Source of the DNA: Cytophagaceae bacterium UBA6715
Lineage (GTDB): Bacteria > Bacteroidota > Bacteroidia > Cytophagales > Spirosomataceae
Reading direction: 5' to 3'
Assembly (NCBI GenBank): GCA_002454335.1
Contig: DKIP01000058.1
Span: forward strand, 44,083 to 90,134
DNA length: 46,052 bases
Below the pieces are notes generated by a model that searched no databases, had not been told where the DNA came from, and saw nothing but the letters and a program-made list of their open reading frames with translations. Of the stretch, positions 17,228 to 25,963 are shown piece by piece (position 1 is the first letter of the stretch; each line of letters begins with the position of its first letter). The position numbers and the translations under genes are program-made.

Positions 17228-18028
17228 TTATTTTTCGATTTCGTCTTTATACTTTTTGAACGCTGTCGTAATGGCATCAGCGACTTCCGCTTGGCCTTTT
17301 TCAGAATTCAAATATTCCTCTTCGTTCGGATTTGTTAAGAATCCCGTTTCCACCAAAACACTAGGCATCGCAGTCCGCCAAATCACTAAAAAACCAGCTT
17401 GCTTGACCCCAAAACTCTTACGCTTGTATGTCTTAGAAAACTCATCTTCCACATGGGAAGCAAACTTAACCGAGTTAGCCATAAAGGCGCTTTGGTAATT
17501 TGCCATCATAATATGAGCCAAAGGCGAACTTGGATCAAACCCATTATAAGAAGTTTGATAATCTTTTTCTTGTAAGATTACTGAGTTTTCGCGTTTCGCT
17601 ACGTTCAAATTTCCATCTGTTTTGTGAAGACCCATCGTGTAGGTTTCCGTCCCATAAGCCGATTTATTAACCGCAGCGTTGCAATGAACCGAAATAAATA
17701 AATCTGCTTTGTTGCGATTTGCTATATCCGCCCGTTCAAACAACTCAATGAATTCATCGGTTTCACGGGTATAAATCACCTTCATATCTGGGTATTCAGC
17801 TTTTAAACGTTTCCCCAATTCTAAGATTATTTTCAAGGTAACTTTCCCTTCTCTCGCTCCCGTAGGCCCCAAGCATCCTGGATCCTTCCCCCCATGTCCT
17901 GCATCAAGACAGACTGTTTTGATGAGATTCTTTTTAACAGATCGAGTGGGCTCAACCGTCGGCATGGTCGCCGAAATAATTGACAACGCAAGCCCAATAA
18001 CAAAAATAACTCGGATGGAAGAAAACAT
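17228..18028 (-). CDS. N-acetylmuramoyl-L-alanine amidase (Amidase_3)
   Basis: This is a zinc-dependent peptidoglycan hydrolase that cuts the bond between MurNAc and the stem peptide, acting in the periplasm. It starts at the ATG at 18028 (266 residues) with a signal-like hydrophobic stretch (IRVIFVIGLALSII) in the first 25 residues. Conserved metal and catalytic motifs are TVCLDAGHGGKDPG (about 35-48), an E in AREGKVTLKIILELG, FISVHCNAAVN (about 110-120) and VLVETGFLTNPNEE (about 221-234). An upstream TTG-started extension (to 18133) adds 35 unsupported residues and is rejected. It lies divergently from lptD with about 90 bp between them and precedes the MCE gene, a conserved envelope cluster in Bacteroidota. 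Confidence 0.93.
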   Translation of the reverse strand: MFSSIRVIFVIGLALSIISATMPTVEPTRSVKKNLIKTVCLDAGHGGKDPGCLGPTGAREGKVTLKIILELGKRLKAEYPDMKVIYTRETDEFIELFERADIANRNKADLFISVHCNAAVNKSAYGTETYTMGLHKTDGNLNVAKRENSVILQEKDYQTSYNGFDPSSPLAHIMMANYQSAFMANSVKFASHVEDEFSKTYKRKSFGVKQAGFLVIWRTAMPSVLVETGFLTNPNEEEYLNSEKGQAEVADAITTAFKKYKDEIEK

Positions 18029-18067
18029 TATTTTTAGATTATTACACTTAGGTACCACGCAATGATG

Positions 18068-18101
18068 TAATTTTGCAAATTCATTACAGAAGACAAATAT
18101 A
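18068..18101. promoter_or_regulatory. Candidate divergent promoters for lptD and the amidase
   Basis: In the amidase-lptD gap there are two TAnnTTTG boxes in opposite directions: TAATTTTG on the plus strand (18068-18075, about 42 nt before lptD) and TATATTTG on the minus strand (18101-18094, about 66 nt before the amidase ATG). The minus box has a TTTA at 18124-18121, 19 nt upstream. The plus box lacks a clear -33. Confidence 0.35.
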
Positions 18102-18116
18102 ATTTTTAAATTCCAT

Positions 18117-20837
18117 TTGGTAAAGAAATCCACATATTACCTTTTACTATGCTTTGGCCTATTCTGCGTCTTACCGACGATGAATGCCCAGCGGGTAATT
18201 TTGGCGGATTCAACGCAAAAGAATTTGGCTAAATCGGATAGCCTTGCTAAACAACAACAGGACCTCCAAACAACCGTTTTTTATTCTGCCGTGGATTCTA
18301 CGGTCTTAGATGCCGACAAGCAAGTGGTTCACCTGTATGGAAATGCCAAGGTAAAATATGGGGATATTAGTCTCGAGTCGAGTTATATTCGATTGGATTG
18401 GGACAAAAATGAAGTATACGCGATTGGCAAATACGATTCTACATCGCACAAAATGAATGGCTTACCCGTGTTTACGCAGGGGGCCGACAAATACGATTCG
18501 GATGAGATACGCTATAATTTCAAGACGAAACGTGCGGCGATTAAGGGTATTGTAACGCAGCAAGGGGAAGGCTTTGTACAAGGAAAAACGGTCAAGAAGG
18601 ACGAGGAGGACAATTTATATATCCGGAATGCCATTTATACAACCTGTAATTTAAGTCATCCTCACTTTCACATCAAGGCAAGTAAAATCAAAGTCGTAGG
18701 AAAAAAAGAAATCATTTCTGGTCCCTTCCATTTTGAACTAAATGACATTCCGTTGCCCATAGGTCTCCCCTTTGGTTTTTTCCCATATTCGCAGCCGAAA
18801 GAAGCCGGGAAATCGGGAATTTTAATCCCCACCTATGGGGAAGAACCATCTGGTAGGGGATTTTATTTACGCGAAGGTGGTTATTATTGGGCCGCGAGCG
18901 AACATATTGGCATCCGTTTTACGGGTCAAATTTATTCCAAAGGTGGCTGGGGACTAGGTGCAAATTCGCAATATAACAAACGATATCGTTACTCGGGAAG
19001 CTTTAATCTTGCATTCAATCGAAATTCAAATGGAGATGAATTTAATCCGACGAAACGAACAGACTTTGCGTTACAATGGTCGCATTCTCCACGGAGTTTA
19101 GGGAATTCAAGTTTCTCAGCATCTGTCAATATTGCATCGAATTCGTATAATCAATATAATAATTTCAACACCCAGCAATACCTTTCGAATACTATTGGCT
19201 CATCTATTCAATACACCAAGAACATCGGTCAAATATTTCGAAGTAGCATCAGTTTACGAATTAATCAGAATACCACGACGCGTATTTTTGACGCAGGAAC
19301 AGAATTCAGCTTGGGATTAAATCAATTTCAACCCTTCAAAAGAAAATCAAGTGTGGGGGATCGGTTTATGGACCAATTTCGCATTGGACTAGACTTCTCT
19401 GGTGGTATTTCCCTAACAAATCAAATTGCAGACCCCTATACCCGCTACGAGTTTGATGTATATCCACGCTCGACCAACAGCCAGCGCGGAATTATTCAAA
19501 AACCATTTATCCCAACGAACGCAGACGACCTGCCTCCAGGTGTTGTGGCCGTAAATGCAAGCACCATTCCGATGTTATGGGAAAAAGCACAAACGAAATT
19601 TAATTATAGCCTTCCTATTTCGTTACCAAACATCAAGTTAAATCGGTATGTTAATATTACGCCAGGCATTTCGTGGTCGGGAAATATGTACACTCGTTCA
19701 TACAAATACACCTACATAAAATCGGATTCGACCGTTCGAATCGATACCGTTGGGGGGCTACCTAAATTTAACTCCCAGATTTCGTTTTCTGCGAGTATGA
19801 ATACGCGTGTTTTCGGAACGGCACGGTTTAAAAAAGGCCGCTTGGAAGCATTGAGACACACGATGGTTCCATCCATCAGTGTAAGTTACACACCCGATTA
19901 TTCCGATCCCTCTTACGGATATTTTCAAGATGTACGAATCAACAACCGGAAATTCATCAATGCAGAAGGGGTGGAACAAGTGGGTGATATCCGGCGAATA
20001 AGTACATTTGACCCACGCATTTTATCGTATGGTGGTGCGTCTGGAGCCATTAGTTTTGGCATTCAAAATACGCTTGAAGCGAAGTTGAAAACCAAGTCGG
20101 ACACTGCAACGAAGCAAAATGAAAAAATCAGTCTGATTGACAATTTCGGCATCAACGGAAGTTACAATCTCTTGGCCAAAGAATACCCCTTATCTAACAT
20201 CGGCTTCAATGCAAATTCACGGGTAAAGGAATTTGATATCAACATTGGCGGAAGTTTGGATCCTTATTCATATGTACAAGATGCAGCCTTCTTTGATATG
20301 GGTCGCCGAACCAATGAATATATGTTCAGTAAGGGGGAAGGATTAGGAAGACTCCAGTCGTTTAATTTATCGATTGGTCGGCGATTTGCCCCAAGTACTG
20401 CAAAAAAACCGAAAGCGAGTGAGGTGGGCTCGGAAGCCCAACTCAAGCAAATAAACCGAAATATGGATGATTATGTCGATTGGAATGTGCCTTGGACATT
20501 TTCGTTTTCATATCAATTTAGTTATAACCGGATGGGCTTGGCAGATCCACAAAAAATCAGTGGACTTACATTTCAAGGAGACGTTAGTATCAGTGAAAAA
20601 TGGAAATTTTCCGTGAGTTCGGGTTATGACTTTAAATATAATGGCTTGACTTATACAAATATGTCTGTGCACCGCGACCTGCATTGTTGGGAAATGAATT
20701 TCAATTGGACGCCTATCGCCAGCCCATTCTTTGGCCGGGCGAGTAACTACTCATTTGACTTGCGTGTGAAGTCAAGTTTACTACAAGATTTGAAAATCTC
20801 ACGCCGCAGAAGCTTCTACGATAAGGGTGGTTTTTAA
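18117..20837 (+). CDS. lptD: Putative LPS assembly outer-membrane protein LptD
   Basis: LptD is the outer-membrane beta-barrel that inserts LPS into the outer leaflet. The protein has 906 residues from a TTG start at 18117. The first ATG in frame (residue 22) would remove most of the signal peptide, so TTG is preferred: a basic start (VKKSTYYLLLCFGLFCVLP) then MNAQ, a probable cleavage site. The N-terminal half has OstA-like beta repeats (VHLYGNAKVKYGDISLES, about 65-82, and KRAAIKGIVTQQGEGFVQG). The motif PIGLPFGFFPY (about 216-226) precedes the barrel, and many aromatic-ended amphipathic strands fill the remainder. This is the divergent Bacteroidota form, with little identity to the Escherichia protein. 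The last 4 bp overlap msrA from the opposite strand. Confidence 0.85.
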   Translation: MVKKSTYYLLLCFGLFCVLPTMNAQRVILADSTQKNLAKSDSLAKQQQDLQTTVFYSAVDSTVLDADKQVVHLYGNAKVKYGDISLESSYIRLDWDKNEVYAIGKYDSTSHKMNGLPVFTQGADKYDSDEIRYNFKTKRAAIKGIVTQQGEGFVQGKTVKKDEEDNLYIRNAIYTTCNLSHPHFHIKASKIKVVGKKEIISGPFHFELNDIPLPIGLPFGFFPYSQPKEAGKSGILIPTYGEEPSGRGFYLREGGYYWAASEHIGIRFTGQIYSKGGWGLGANSQYNKRYRYSGSFNLAFNRNSNGDEFNPTKRTDFALQWSHSPRSLGNSSFSASVNIASNSYNQYNNFNTQQYLSNTIGSSIQYTKNIGQIFRSSISLRINQNTTTRIFDAGTEFSLGLNQFQPFKRKSSVGDRFMDQFRIGLDFSGGISLTNQIADPYTRYEFDVYPRSTNSQRGIIQKPFIPTNADDLPPGVVAVNASTIPMLWEKAQTKFNYSLPISLPNIKLNRYVNITPGISWSGNMYTRSYKYTYIKSDSTVRIDTVGGLPKFNSQISFSASMNTRVFGTARFKKGRLEALRHTMVPSISVSYTPDYSDPSYGYFQDVRINNRKFINAEGVEQVGDIRRISTFDPRILSYGGASGAISFGIQNTLEAKLKTKSDTATKQNEKISLIDNFGINGSYNLLAKEYPLSNIGFNANSRVKEFDINIGGSLDPYSYVQDAAFFDMGRRTNEYMFSKGEGLGRLQSFNLSIGRRFAPSTAKKPKASEVGSEAQLKQINRNMDDYVDWNVPWTFSFSYQFSYNRMGLADPQKISGLTFQGDVSISEKWKFSVSSGYDFKYNGLTYTNMSVHRDLHCWEMNFNWTPIASPFFGRASNYSFDLRVKSSLLQDLKISRRRSFYDKGGF

Positions 20838-21481
20838 TTCAATTTATCCTTGAAAGCCTTCAAGAATTTATCCATTTTGGGCTTGATGACAATCTGGCAA
20901 TAAGGCTCCATACCGTTTTGATTGTAATAATCTTGGTGATAATCTTCGGCCGGATAAAAAGCGGATGCATGCGTAATTTCCGTTACAATGGGATTAGGAA
21001 ACACCTGTTTAGCATTTAAGTTTTCTTTCCAAGATTCCGCTTGTTTCAATTGTTCTTCACTGTGCGCAAAAATCGCTGAACGATATTGCGTTCCTACATC
21101 AGCCCCTTGTCGGTTTAATGTTGTTGGGTCATGTGTTTGCCAAAAAACTTCTAGCAAAGTTTGGAAGGAAATGACTTTCGGGTCATAAGTAATTTGGCAA
21201 ACTTCGGCATGACCCGTTAATCCTGAACACACCTCGCGATACGTAGGGTTTTTCAACTTACCTCCCATATAACCTGAAGTGACTGTGTGAACACCTTTTA
21301 AGCGCTGATAAACAGCCTCTACACACCAAAAGCATCCAGCTCCGAAAGTAATTGTATCCATTTTTGTCGTTGTCAAGTTGGTTGATGAAGCATTAGGTTT
21401 CGTTGAACTTCCGCACGAAATGTGAGCCAATGTGATGGAAACAAGTCCAATCAACGCAATATTTTTTAACAGCTTATTCAT
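20834..21481 (-). CDS. msrA: Peptide methionine sulfoxide reductase MsrA, probably exported
   Basis: MsrA reduces methionine-S-sulfoxide in proteins. The catalytic cysteine is Cys50 in FGAGCFWCVEAVYQ, and the other landmarks GVHTVTSGYMGG, YRDVCSG-like YREVCSGLTGHAE, HDPTTLNRQGADVGTQYRSAIF and YHQDYY are all present. The 215-residue protein carries about 40 residues before the catalytic domain: basic start, hydrophobic segment and a cysteine in LAHISCGSS, suggesting a lipoprotein signal (the position before the cysteine is not canonical). That would place the enzyme in the envelope, not the cytoplasm. It is convergent with lptD (4-bp overlap) and divergent from the PAP2-like gene. Confidence 0.92.
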   Translation of the reverse strand: MNKLLKNIALIGLVSITLAHISCGSSTKPNASSTNLTTTKMDTITFGAGCFWCVEAVYQRLKGVHTVTSGYMGGKLKNPTYREVCSGLTGHAEVCQITYDPKVISFQTLLEVFWQTHDPTTLNRQGADVGTQYRSAIFAHSEEQLKQAESWKENLNAKQVFPNPIVTEITHASAFYPAEDYHQDYYNQNGMEPYCQIVIKPKMDKFLKAFKDKLN

Positions 21482-21499
21482 TTCAGTTTAAATTTAGCG

Positions 21500-21507
21500 T
21501 AGTTTTG
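21500..21507 (+). promoter_or_regulatory. Candidate -7 box for the PAP2-like gene
   Basis: TAGTTTTG fits TAnnTTTG and lies 34 nt before the ATG at 21542, in the 60-bp divergent gap with msrA. No TTTG is seen at the expected -33 distance, so the call is tentative. Confidence 0.3.
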
Positions 21508-21541
21508 CGCTCCGTTTTCAAGACTATAACGACAAAAATAC

Positions 21542-22177
21542 ATGAAAGGTTTTGAACAATCCATCGAAATAAATTGGACTGCCGCGTGGCAAGATAGCCG
21601 ATTTCGTTGGCAATTGATACTAGCAATCGCTGTATTTGCCATCTTCCCTTGGAAAGCTGACGACTATTTTCAGTGGATTCAATTGCGAGAAGGAATCGTG
21701 ATGCAGGATGTGATTTTGGCACATATTCCGGCAAAAAATGTTTCAATTCCCATCTTTGCAATTATTTATTTAAGTGTGGTATACCTGATAGTACGAATCA
21801 TTCGGCAGCCAAAGCACTTTCTCTGGTTTGCGTGGGCTTTTAATATAGAAACTATTATTCGGTTCGCTAGTATCTATGGGGTGGCGCTCAACCCGCCGGA
21901 AGGTTTGGTTGATTTACATGATCCCATTGCTGAATTGTTTATCTATGGTGAAAACCTAGCGATTACGAAAGACCTATTCTTTTCTGGGCACACGGCTACG
22001 ATGGTCTTTGTTTGTTATTTTCTCCCTAGACCAATTGAAAGGAAAATCGCGGTGATGTTAACGACTGTTTTGGGGTGTTTATTACTTATTCAGCACGTTC
22101 ATTACAGCTTGGATATTTTAGCGGCCCCCATTGCAACATGGATTGCCATTCGAATTTCGAAACGTTTACTTAACTGA
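21542..22177 (+). CDS. PAP2-like membrane protein of the sphingomyelin-synthase type (PAP2_C)
   Basis: This integral membrane protein of 211 residues has about five to six hydrophobic helices (about 22-40, 66-88, 93-115, 150-162, 168-185, 190-206). The active-site pattern resembles that of sphingomyelin and inositol-phosphorylceramide synthases: SGHTATM with His150, and HYSLDI with His187 and Asp191. These enzymes transfer a phospho-head group to ceramide or similar lipids. PAP2 phosphatases share the fold, so the reaction here is open. Many Bacteroidota make sphingolipids, which makes a lipid head-group role plausible but unproven. The gene is monocistronic, divergent from msrA, and its 3' end overlaps the next gene on the other strand by 12 bp. 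Confidence 0.75.
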   Translation: MKGFEQSIEINWTAAWQDSRFRWQLILAIAVFAIFPWKADDYFQWIQLREGIVMQDVILAHIPAKNVSIPIFAIIYLSVVYLIVRIIRQPKHFLWFAWAFNIETIIRFASIYGVALNPPEGLVDLHDPIAELFIYGENLAITKDLFFSGHTATMVFVCYFLPRPIERKIAVMLTTVLGCLLLIQHVHYSLDILAAPIATWIAIRISKRLLN

Positions 22178-24109
22178 TTGACCTCGCTTGGCTGATGTCG
22201 CCTTGACATCCAATTTTTCAAAAACGGAATTGTTTGAAATGTATTCGGGTATTATGTCTTTAATTTTAGCCACCAAATTATTGGTATCTCCAGCGCTTAA
22301 CAATTGACCCATTTCTTGCATCTGTGATTCCATAAATGCATAACTAGGCGAGTTTACCTTTGCCACCAAAATCTTGGGATGATGTGTTGGCAGCGTATTT
22401 TCATCTGTATTCAACAATTCTTCATAGAGCTTTTCCCCAGGACGAAGTCCCGTGTACTTAATTTCGATATCACGATCTACCCGAAGACCACTCAGCGTGA
22501 TCATTTTTTTGGCTAGATTGACAATCTTAACAGATTCTCCCATATCAAATACAAATACCTCACCCCCTTCACCCATGGTAGCCGCCTCTAGGACAAGTTC
22601 ACAGGCCTCTGGAATAGTCATAAAATAACGGGTGATTTCTGGGTGTGTTACTGTAACGGGGCCACCGCGCTCAATCTGTTTTTTAAACAAAGGAATAACA
22701 GAGCCACTGGATCCTAAGACATTCCCAAAACGAGTAGCAATAAATTTCGTCCGAATCCCCTCTTTGCCGTTTAAAGATTGTGTATACATCTCTGCAAAAC
22801 GCTTCGTTGCCCCCATCACATTGGTCGGATTAACCGCTTTATCCGTTGAAACCATGACGAACTTTTGCGCGCCATGTTCTGCCGCTAAATCTGCCAATAC
22901 CTGTGTGCCAAGAATATTAACCTTAACTGCTTCATAGGGATTTTTTTCCATGAGTGGCACGTGTTTGTATGCCGCAGCATGAAAAACGATTGCCGGTTTA
23001 TGCACTTTAAATATGGCGGATAATCGATTCTTATCTGTTACATCAGCAATCTTTACTACCAATTCCGTATTTGAAGGGATTACACTTGATAGCTCATATT
23101 CTAAATCAAAAAGTCCCGATTCAGATTGATCAATCAGGATAATTTTCGCCGGAAAATAAGCAATCAATTGGCGAACAATCTCGCTACCGATCGATCCCGC
23201 AGCTCCTGTCACCAACACGGATTTTGAATTAATTTCTTGACTAATTTGCTTGTTGTTCATCTGAATTTCTTCACGGCCCAACAAGTCTTCAATTTTGACA
23301 TTATGAATTTGGTTTAACGCAAATTCTCCATTTACCCATTTGTCCACGGGAGGAAGAATTTTCACTACAACACCCCGGTCAAGAAACACATCGGAAATTT
23401 TTCGCTTAGCTTGAAGACCTATATTATTAATTGCCATGATGACCTGAAGTCCTTCGTAATGATCTACAAATTTTTCCATGGCTTCTGATAAGCTAAAAAC
23501 ACGAATACCTTCGATGGTCTTATCGATTTTAGAAGCATTATCGTCAATAAAACCCAACACTTGATAATTTACTCCACGGTCATTTTGAATGACATTTTTT
23601 GTCAACATGCCCGAATAACCGGCGCCATAGATTAATACCCCTACAGCTGGTTTAAATTCATTGATGAACGATTCGTAGAAAGACTTCACAAAAAAGCGAA
23701 GAGATACCATCAAGAATAGACAGATAAAAAAATCAATCGCTAAGATCGATAACGGAACATAAAGCAAGGTATTAATTCCCGTATAATAGCGTAGGCTTAA
23801 CGAAAATAACCCAGCAATGGCGGTCCCTATAAAAACAGCTTTTAAAATCAACACAGCATCTTCGATACTGGTGTGCCGGATAATGCCCGTATAGGATTTA
23901 AACCAAAGGAATACCCCGAGGCGAATGACAAATAAAAAAACAAAATGAAATTGAAAACTATATAAGTCGATTTCGCTGTAGTGAAAATTCATCCGCAATA
24001 GGGTAGAAAGCGAAAATGAAAACATGACAATCAGCAAATCTATAGCAAGTACGAGCCATCTTGATAGAAAGCGATTCGAATACCTACGAATAAAAAGCGA
24101 TTGTGTCAT
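22166..24109 (-). CDS. Membrane-bound nucleotide-sugar 4,6-dehydratase (CapD/WbpM family)
   Basis: These enzymes convert UDP-GlcNAc or a related sugar to a 4-keto-6-deoxy intermediate for surface polysaccharides. The 647-residue length matches the long WbpM/CapD class. Four hydrophobic helices occupy about residues 15-150. A CoA-binding-like Rossmann fold follows (VLIYGAGYSGM, about 156-166). The catalytic short-chain dehydrogenase domain has SVLVTGAAGSIGSEIV (about 293-308) and MVSTDKAVNPTNVMGATKR (about 416-434), where the usual YxxxK is MxxxK, as in the large members of the family. Glycan genes flank it loosely (PAP2-like on one side, WbqC on the other). There is no complete polysaccharide locus in the window. 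Confidence 0.9.
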   Translation of the reverse strand: MTQSLFIRRYSNRFLSRWLVLAIDLLIVMFSFSLSTLLRMNFHYSEIDLYSFQFHFVFLFVIRLGVFLWFKSYTGIIRHTSIEDAVLILKAVFIGTAIAGLFSLSLRYYTGINTLLYVPLSILAIDFFICLFLMVSLRFFVKSFYESFINEFKPAVGVLIYGAGYSGMLTKNVIQNDRGVNYQVLGFIDDNASKIDKTIEGIRVFSLSEAMEKFVDHYEGLQVIMAINNIGLQAKRKISDVFLDRGVVVKILPPVDKWVNGEFALNQIHNVKIEDLLGREEIQMNNKQISQEINSKSVLVTGAAGSIGSEIVRQLIAYFPAKIILIDQSESGLFDLEYELSSVIPSNTELVVKIADVTDKNRLSAIFKVHKPAIVFHAAAYKHVPLMEKNPYEAVKVNILGTQVLADLAAEHGAQKFVMVSTDKAVNPTNVMGATKRFAEMYTQSLNGKEGIRTKFIATRFGNVLGSSGSVIPLFKKQIERGGPVTVTHPEITRYFMTIPEACELVLEAATMGEGGEVFVFDMGESVKIVNLAKKMITLSGLRVDRDIEIKYTGLRPGEKLYEELLNTDENTLPTHHPKILVAKVNSPSYAFMESQMQEMGQLLSAGDTNNLVAKIKDIIPEYISNNSVFEKLDVKATSAKRGQSVK

Positions 24110-24134
24110 TAGTTAAGTGAATTACTACTACATA

Positions 24135-24142
24135 CAAATTTA
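24135..24142 (-). promoter_or_regulatory. Candidate -7 box for the 4,6-dehydratase gene
   Basis: TAAATTTG on the minus strand (24142-24135) lies 25 nt before the ATG at 24109, in the 77-bp gap after the WbqC gene. No TTTG was found 19 nt upstream. Confidence 0.3.
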
Positions 24143-24186
24143 CAAATAAAGCAATCCGAACGACGAGTTACTTAGCAAATGGCCAT

Positions 24187-24888
24187 TTATTCCAAGCTAT
24201 AGTTCTTCAACATGTCTACAATTGCTACCGGATCATTCCACATTAACACATCAATCATCGAAAGTCCAGGCTCAAAACATGCTGTCTTGCCTTGGCTGTA
24301 GGGAATGAGGACTGGCTTAATGAAAGACAATTCAACTCCATGGGAGGCAAAAAAATCCTTGTCATAGAGGCTTTGGCCATTGAATGCATTTATGTAATGC
24401 GTCGAACCTAAGCGCTTAGTCAAATGTATTAATCGTTCGGCTCTCCCTTCTGCCTGATTGTCGGGTAGCTGAGAGCTGTAGTGAAAACGTTTTTCCAAGC
24501 CCAAATATTGCCAAACCAGTTCAATACTTTTACCTGCTAATTCAGCCATACTTACAGGCTTTTGAGCAAAAAGTGTCTCAATGCGTGGCATTACTTGATC
24601 AAAATAAGGAGCCTTTTTATAGGCTGCTTGCAACTGAACAATCAACTTTGTTGGAAATTCAGGCCCCCAAGCAACATTTGATTCGCGAATCGTTTTATTT
24701 TGACTTTGCTTTTCTAGGGGAATCGTAAACAAGAATTCTTTGCCTTGCATGAGTATACGATTCCGATTAATCCATCCCTTTTTAATAAACATGACGTCAT
24801 CATAAAACACAAAATCATCCACGGCTTGAACTAACTGAAAGTAGCCCAAGTAAGGGAAGAAATAAGGTTGCATGATCGCTACTGACAT
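24187..24888 (-). CDS. WbqC-family protein
   Basis: This 233-residue protein belongs to the WbqC-like family, named after a gene in an O-antigen locus, with no proven biochemical function. The N-terminal signature IMQPYFFPYLGYFQLVQAVD (residues 5-24) is clear. Further conserved points are FVFYDDVMFIKKGWINRNRI, then HYINAFNGQSLYDKDFFASHGV (about 160-182) near the C-terminus. No signal peptide or membrane segment is visible, so it is probably cytoplasmic. It ends a minus-strand group with thiL 5 bp upstream. The dehydratase gene is next downstream on the same strand, compatible with a role in amino-sugar or glycan synthesis, but this is only association. Confidence 0.88.
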   Translation of the reverse strand: MSVAIMQPYFFPYLGYFQLVQAVDDFVFYDDVMFIKKGWINRNRILMQGKEFLFTIPLEKQSQNKTIRESNVAWGPEFPTKLIVQLQAAYKKAPYFDQVMPRIETLFAQKPVSMAELAGKSIELVWQYLGLEKRFHYSSQLPDNQAEGRAERLIHLTKRLGSTHYINAFNGQSLYDKDFFASHGVELSFIKPVLIPYSQGKTACFEPGLSMIDVLMWNDPVAIVDMLKNYSLE

Positions 24889-24893
24889 GGCTA

Positions 24894-25913
24894 TTAATTA
24901 AAACCGGGTGCAGTCAAGTTCACAATTTGGTCTGATTTCATAACCATAACCTTTTCGTTTTTCAGGTCGGTCATGTAACCAATCGCTGTCACATCCGCGA
25001 TTTTTTCCACTTTTTCAAAATCAGCTTGAGACACAGTAAAGACTAATTCATAGTCTTCACCCCCATTTAATGCAGCAGTTAATGGACTTAAATTAAATTC
25101 AGTCGCTGCCAAATATGTTTCATCATCAATCGGGATATTCTTTTCAAAGATACGTGCTCCTGTACCAGAGGCTTCACATAAATGTAGAATTTCCGCGGCT
25201 AATCCATCCGAACTATCAATCATCGAAGTAGGAACAACACCTAATTCACGTAATTCGTGAATGATGTCAAAACGAGCCGATGGCTTCAATTGGCGCAATA
25301 CCACATAACTCTTATTGTCCAACTCGGGCTGCATGTCTGGATTTGCCAAAAACACTTGCTTCTCGCGTTCCAAGGACTGAAGTCCCATCAAGGCTCCTCC
25401 AAAATCCCCACTTACACAGATAACGTCATTGGGTTTCGCATTCGAACGTGTAACGACTTGAGTCGAGTCAACCACACCATTGGCGGTAACCGAAACAATC
25501 AATCCTTGTGGAGAAGCGGTTGTATCGCCACCTACTAGGTCAATTTGGTAATCTTCACAAGCAGATTTGACCCCAGCATATAATTCGTTAACAGCTTCAA
25601 CCGAAAAACGATTACTTAAACCGATACCGACCATCACTTGCGTAGGAATGGCATTCATCGCAGCAATATCGGATACAGCAAGCGTCACAATTTTATATCC
25701 CAAATGCTGCAGCGGCGTATATGAAAGATCAAAATGAACACCTTCGATTAATAATTCTGTCGAAGTAACGGTTAATTGATTGGCGGCTTCCAATAAGGCT
25801 GCATCATCTCCAATGCCTAATTTTGTCCAACCTTGATGCTGCGCGAAAGGCGCTGCCAAGTGTTTGATCAAACCAAACTCCCCTAGCGTACCAATTTCTG
25901 TTCTCTTTCCCAT
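24894..25913 (-). CDS. thiL: Thiamine-monophosphate kinase
   Basis: ThiL phosphorylates thiamine monophosphate to thiamine diphosphate, the active cofactor. It belongs to the AIRS/PurM-like fold. From the ATG at 25913 it has 339 residues, starting MGKRTEIGTLGEFGLIKHL. Motifs include GIGDDAALLE (about 34-43), the aspartates in VTLAVSDIAAMNA (about 85), VGGDTTASPQGL (about 130) and MIDSSDGLAAEILHL (about 225-239). An upstream start (25958) would run through the terminator of the preceding gene and is rejected. No TPP riboswitch is visible and no other thi gene is in the window. It is followed by wbqC after 5 bp. Confidence 0.93.
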   Translation of the reverse strand: MGKRTEIGTLGEFGLIKHLAAPFAQHQGWTKLGIGDDAALLEAANQLTVTSTELLIEGVHFDLSYTPLQHLGYKIVTLAVSDIAAMNAIPTQVMVGIGLSNRFSVEAVNELYAGVKSACEDYQIDLVGGDTTASPQGLIVSVTANGVVDSTQVVTRSNAKPNDVICVSGDFGGALMGLQSLEREKQVFLANPDMQPELDNKSYVVLRQLKPSARFDIIHELRELGVVPTSMIDSSDGLAAEILHLCEASGTGARIFEKNIPIDDETYLAATEFNLSPLTAALNGGEDYELVFTVSQADFEKVEKIADVTAIGYMTDLKNEKVMVMKSDQIVNLTAPGFN

Positions 25914-25918
25914 ATAAT

Positions 25919-25946
25919 AAAAAAAAGCCGCCTCGCGAGACGGCTT
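25919..25946 (-). terminator. Intrinsic terminator of the small lipoprotein gene
   Basis: A stem of AAGCCG-C-CTCG paired with CGAG-A-CGGCTT (25925-25946) is followed on the minus strand by eight T residues (25926-25919). It lies 17 bp after the stop of the lipoprotein gene and just before thiL, so it separates the two. Confidence 0.8.
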
Positions 25947-25963
25947 ATCAAGTGTCAAATTAA

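Noticed and set aside
18029..18133. N-terminal extension of the amidase to 18133
   Set aside because: It would use a rare start, overlap the lptD start region and put a charged, non-family segment before the signal peptide.
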